DNA of 44,374 bases from a bacterium BMS3Bbin10 (GTDB lineage Bacteria; Pseudomonadota; Alphaproteobacteria; Rhizobiales; Methyloligellaceae). A program made the position numbers and the translations under genes. The notes beneath the pieces were generated by a model. That model ran no database searches and was not told where the DNA came from. It saw only the letters and a list, made by a program, of their open reading frames with translations. Where the stretch lies: contig BDTT01000013.1 in the NCBI GenBank assembly GCA_002897995.1, positions 1 to 44,374 on the forward strand, given 5' to 3'. Shown here one piece after another: positions 44,197 through 44,374 of the stretch (within the stretch, counting starts at the first letter, position 1; each line of letters starts with the position of its first letter).

Positions 44197-44374
44197 TCCG
44201 CCTTTGGAGCGCCCGATAGCCTGATTGAGAGTCCCCCTTTTGCGCCACTTGCCTTCTGGTGAGCGCTGATGATGGTGCCATCAATGAGAACATATTCAAA
44301 ATCAGGATCGCCTGATACCGCCTCGAAAATACGTTGAAAAACACCGCGTTGCGCCCAGCGCCGGAAACGTCTGA
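44193..44374 (-). CDS. IS5-family transposase, first frame (orfA), 5' end outside window
   Basis: Reads RRFRRWAQRGVFQRIFEAV, then FEYVLIDGTIISAHQKASGAKGG, where the aspartate of LIDGT is the first catalytic residue, before running into TGA at 44193-44195. The likely slippage site is A4G5 on the minus strand (44233-44241); shifting by -1 there continues directly into orfB. The N-terminal part of the protein lies beyond the window. Confidence 0.82.
   Translation of the reverse strand, partial: RRFRRWAQRGVFQRIFEAVSGDPDFEYVLIDGTIISAHQKASGAKGGLSIRLSGAPKAD

Larger units (their letters stand above)
43797..44374 (-). mobile_element. IS5-family insertion sequence (IS427-like), cut by window end
   Basis: Starts immediately after the peroxiredoxin stop with GGTCTGTGGACATTTAGC, which looks like a terminal repeat. 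The target CTAG fits the preference of the IS427 group. The transposase is read on the minus strand in two overlapping frames. The other end, and therefore the second terminal repeat and target duplication, lie outside the window. The three catalytic residues of a DDE transposase are recognisable in the two frames. Confidence 0.9.

Overview
The window is about 44.4 kb of GC-rich, gene-dense chromosomal DNA from an alphaproteobacterium, most likely of the Hyphomicrobiales (Rhizobiales) type. The reasons are family content (DUF2093, DUF4170, DUF6101, IalB, the long PurC, the plant/alphaproteobacterial GshA type), a cox operon order (coxB-coxA-ctaB-coxF-ctaG-coxC-DUF983-surf1-thrC-M16) that I recall from that group, and frequent GTG/TTG starts. 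No species can be named from the sequence alone. No rRNA, tRNA, CRISPR array or phage region was found.

Layout. 1-8.6 kb (+): 3' part of ileS, lspA, a small lipoprotein resembling BamF (DUF3035), a tandem pair of M16 peptidases (one catalytic, one lacking the zinc motif), pgi and mutL. 8.6-12.1 kb: rsmD and rluB (-), tadA (+), purD (-), separated by palindromic repeat clusters. 12.1-14.3 kb: a 4 x 36 bp tandem repeat that carries the purD ribosome-binding site, then xseA with an internal 67-residue duplication, then DUF2093. 14.3-20.6 kb (-): a lipid A/Kdo block read as cysQ, DUF4170, msbA, a DUF374-WaaA fusion and lpxK. 20.7-23.3 kb: DUF6101 (+), then a relic of the ubiA 3' end, an EEP-family hydrolase and intact ubiA (all -). 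23.4-27.7 kb: rsmE, gshA, purC and dodecin (+), a strong terminator, ialB (-). 27.7-34.9 kb (+): the aa3 cytochrome c oxidase operon with heme O synthase, CoxF, Cox11, subunit III, a frameshifted DUF983 gene and SURF1. 35-43.8 kb: thrC, an M16 peptidase, a GNAT acetyltransferase, a membrane GGDEF/EAL protein, YqgE (-), a DsbD-N-like secreted protein and a Prx5-type peroxiredoxin. 43.8 kb to the end: part of an IS5-family element.

How the genes work together: most are housekeeping. The cox block encodes three core subunits of the terminal oxidase plus heme O synthesis (CtaB), CuB delivery (Cox11) and heme a insertion (SURF1). The minus-strand block makes Kdo2-lipid A (LpxK, WaaA) and flips it (MsbA). 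LspA sits beside a lipoprotein that is a likely substrate.

The most unusual points are structural. (1) A 96 bp copy of the ubiA 3' end flanks the EEP gene, as if a one-gene insert rebuilt the end of its target gene. (2) A 105 bp double-hairpin element occurs three times around the cox genes; two direct copies bracket coxC and one supplies its stop codon. (3) A 36 bp tandem array contains the purD Shine-Dalgarno. (4) XseA has a duplicated segment with a 64 bp identical core. (5) DUF374 and WaaA are fused. (6) DUF983 has a one-base frameshift in a G5 run. I did not find a clearly new multi-gene defence or biosynthetic system.
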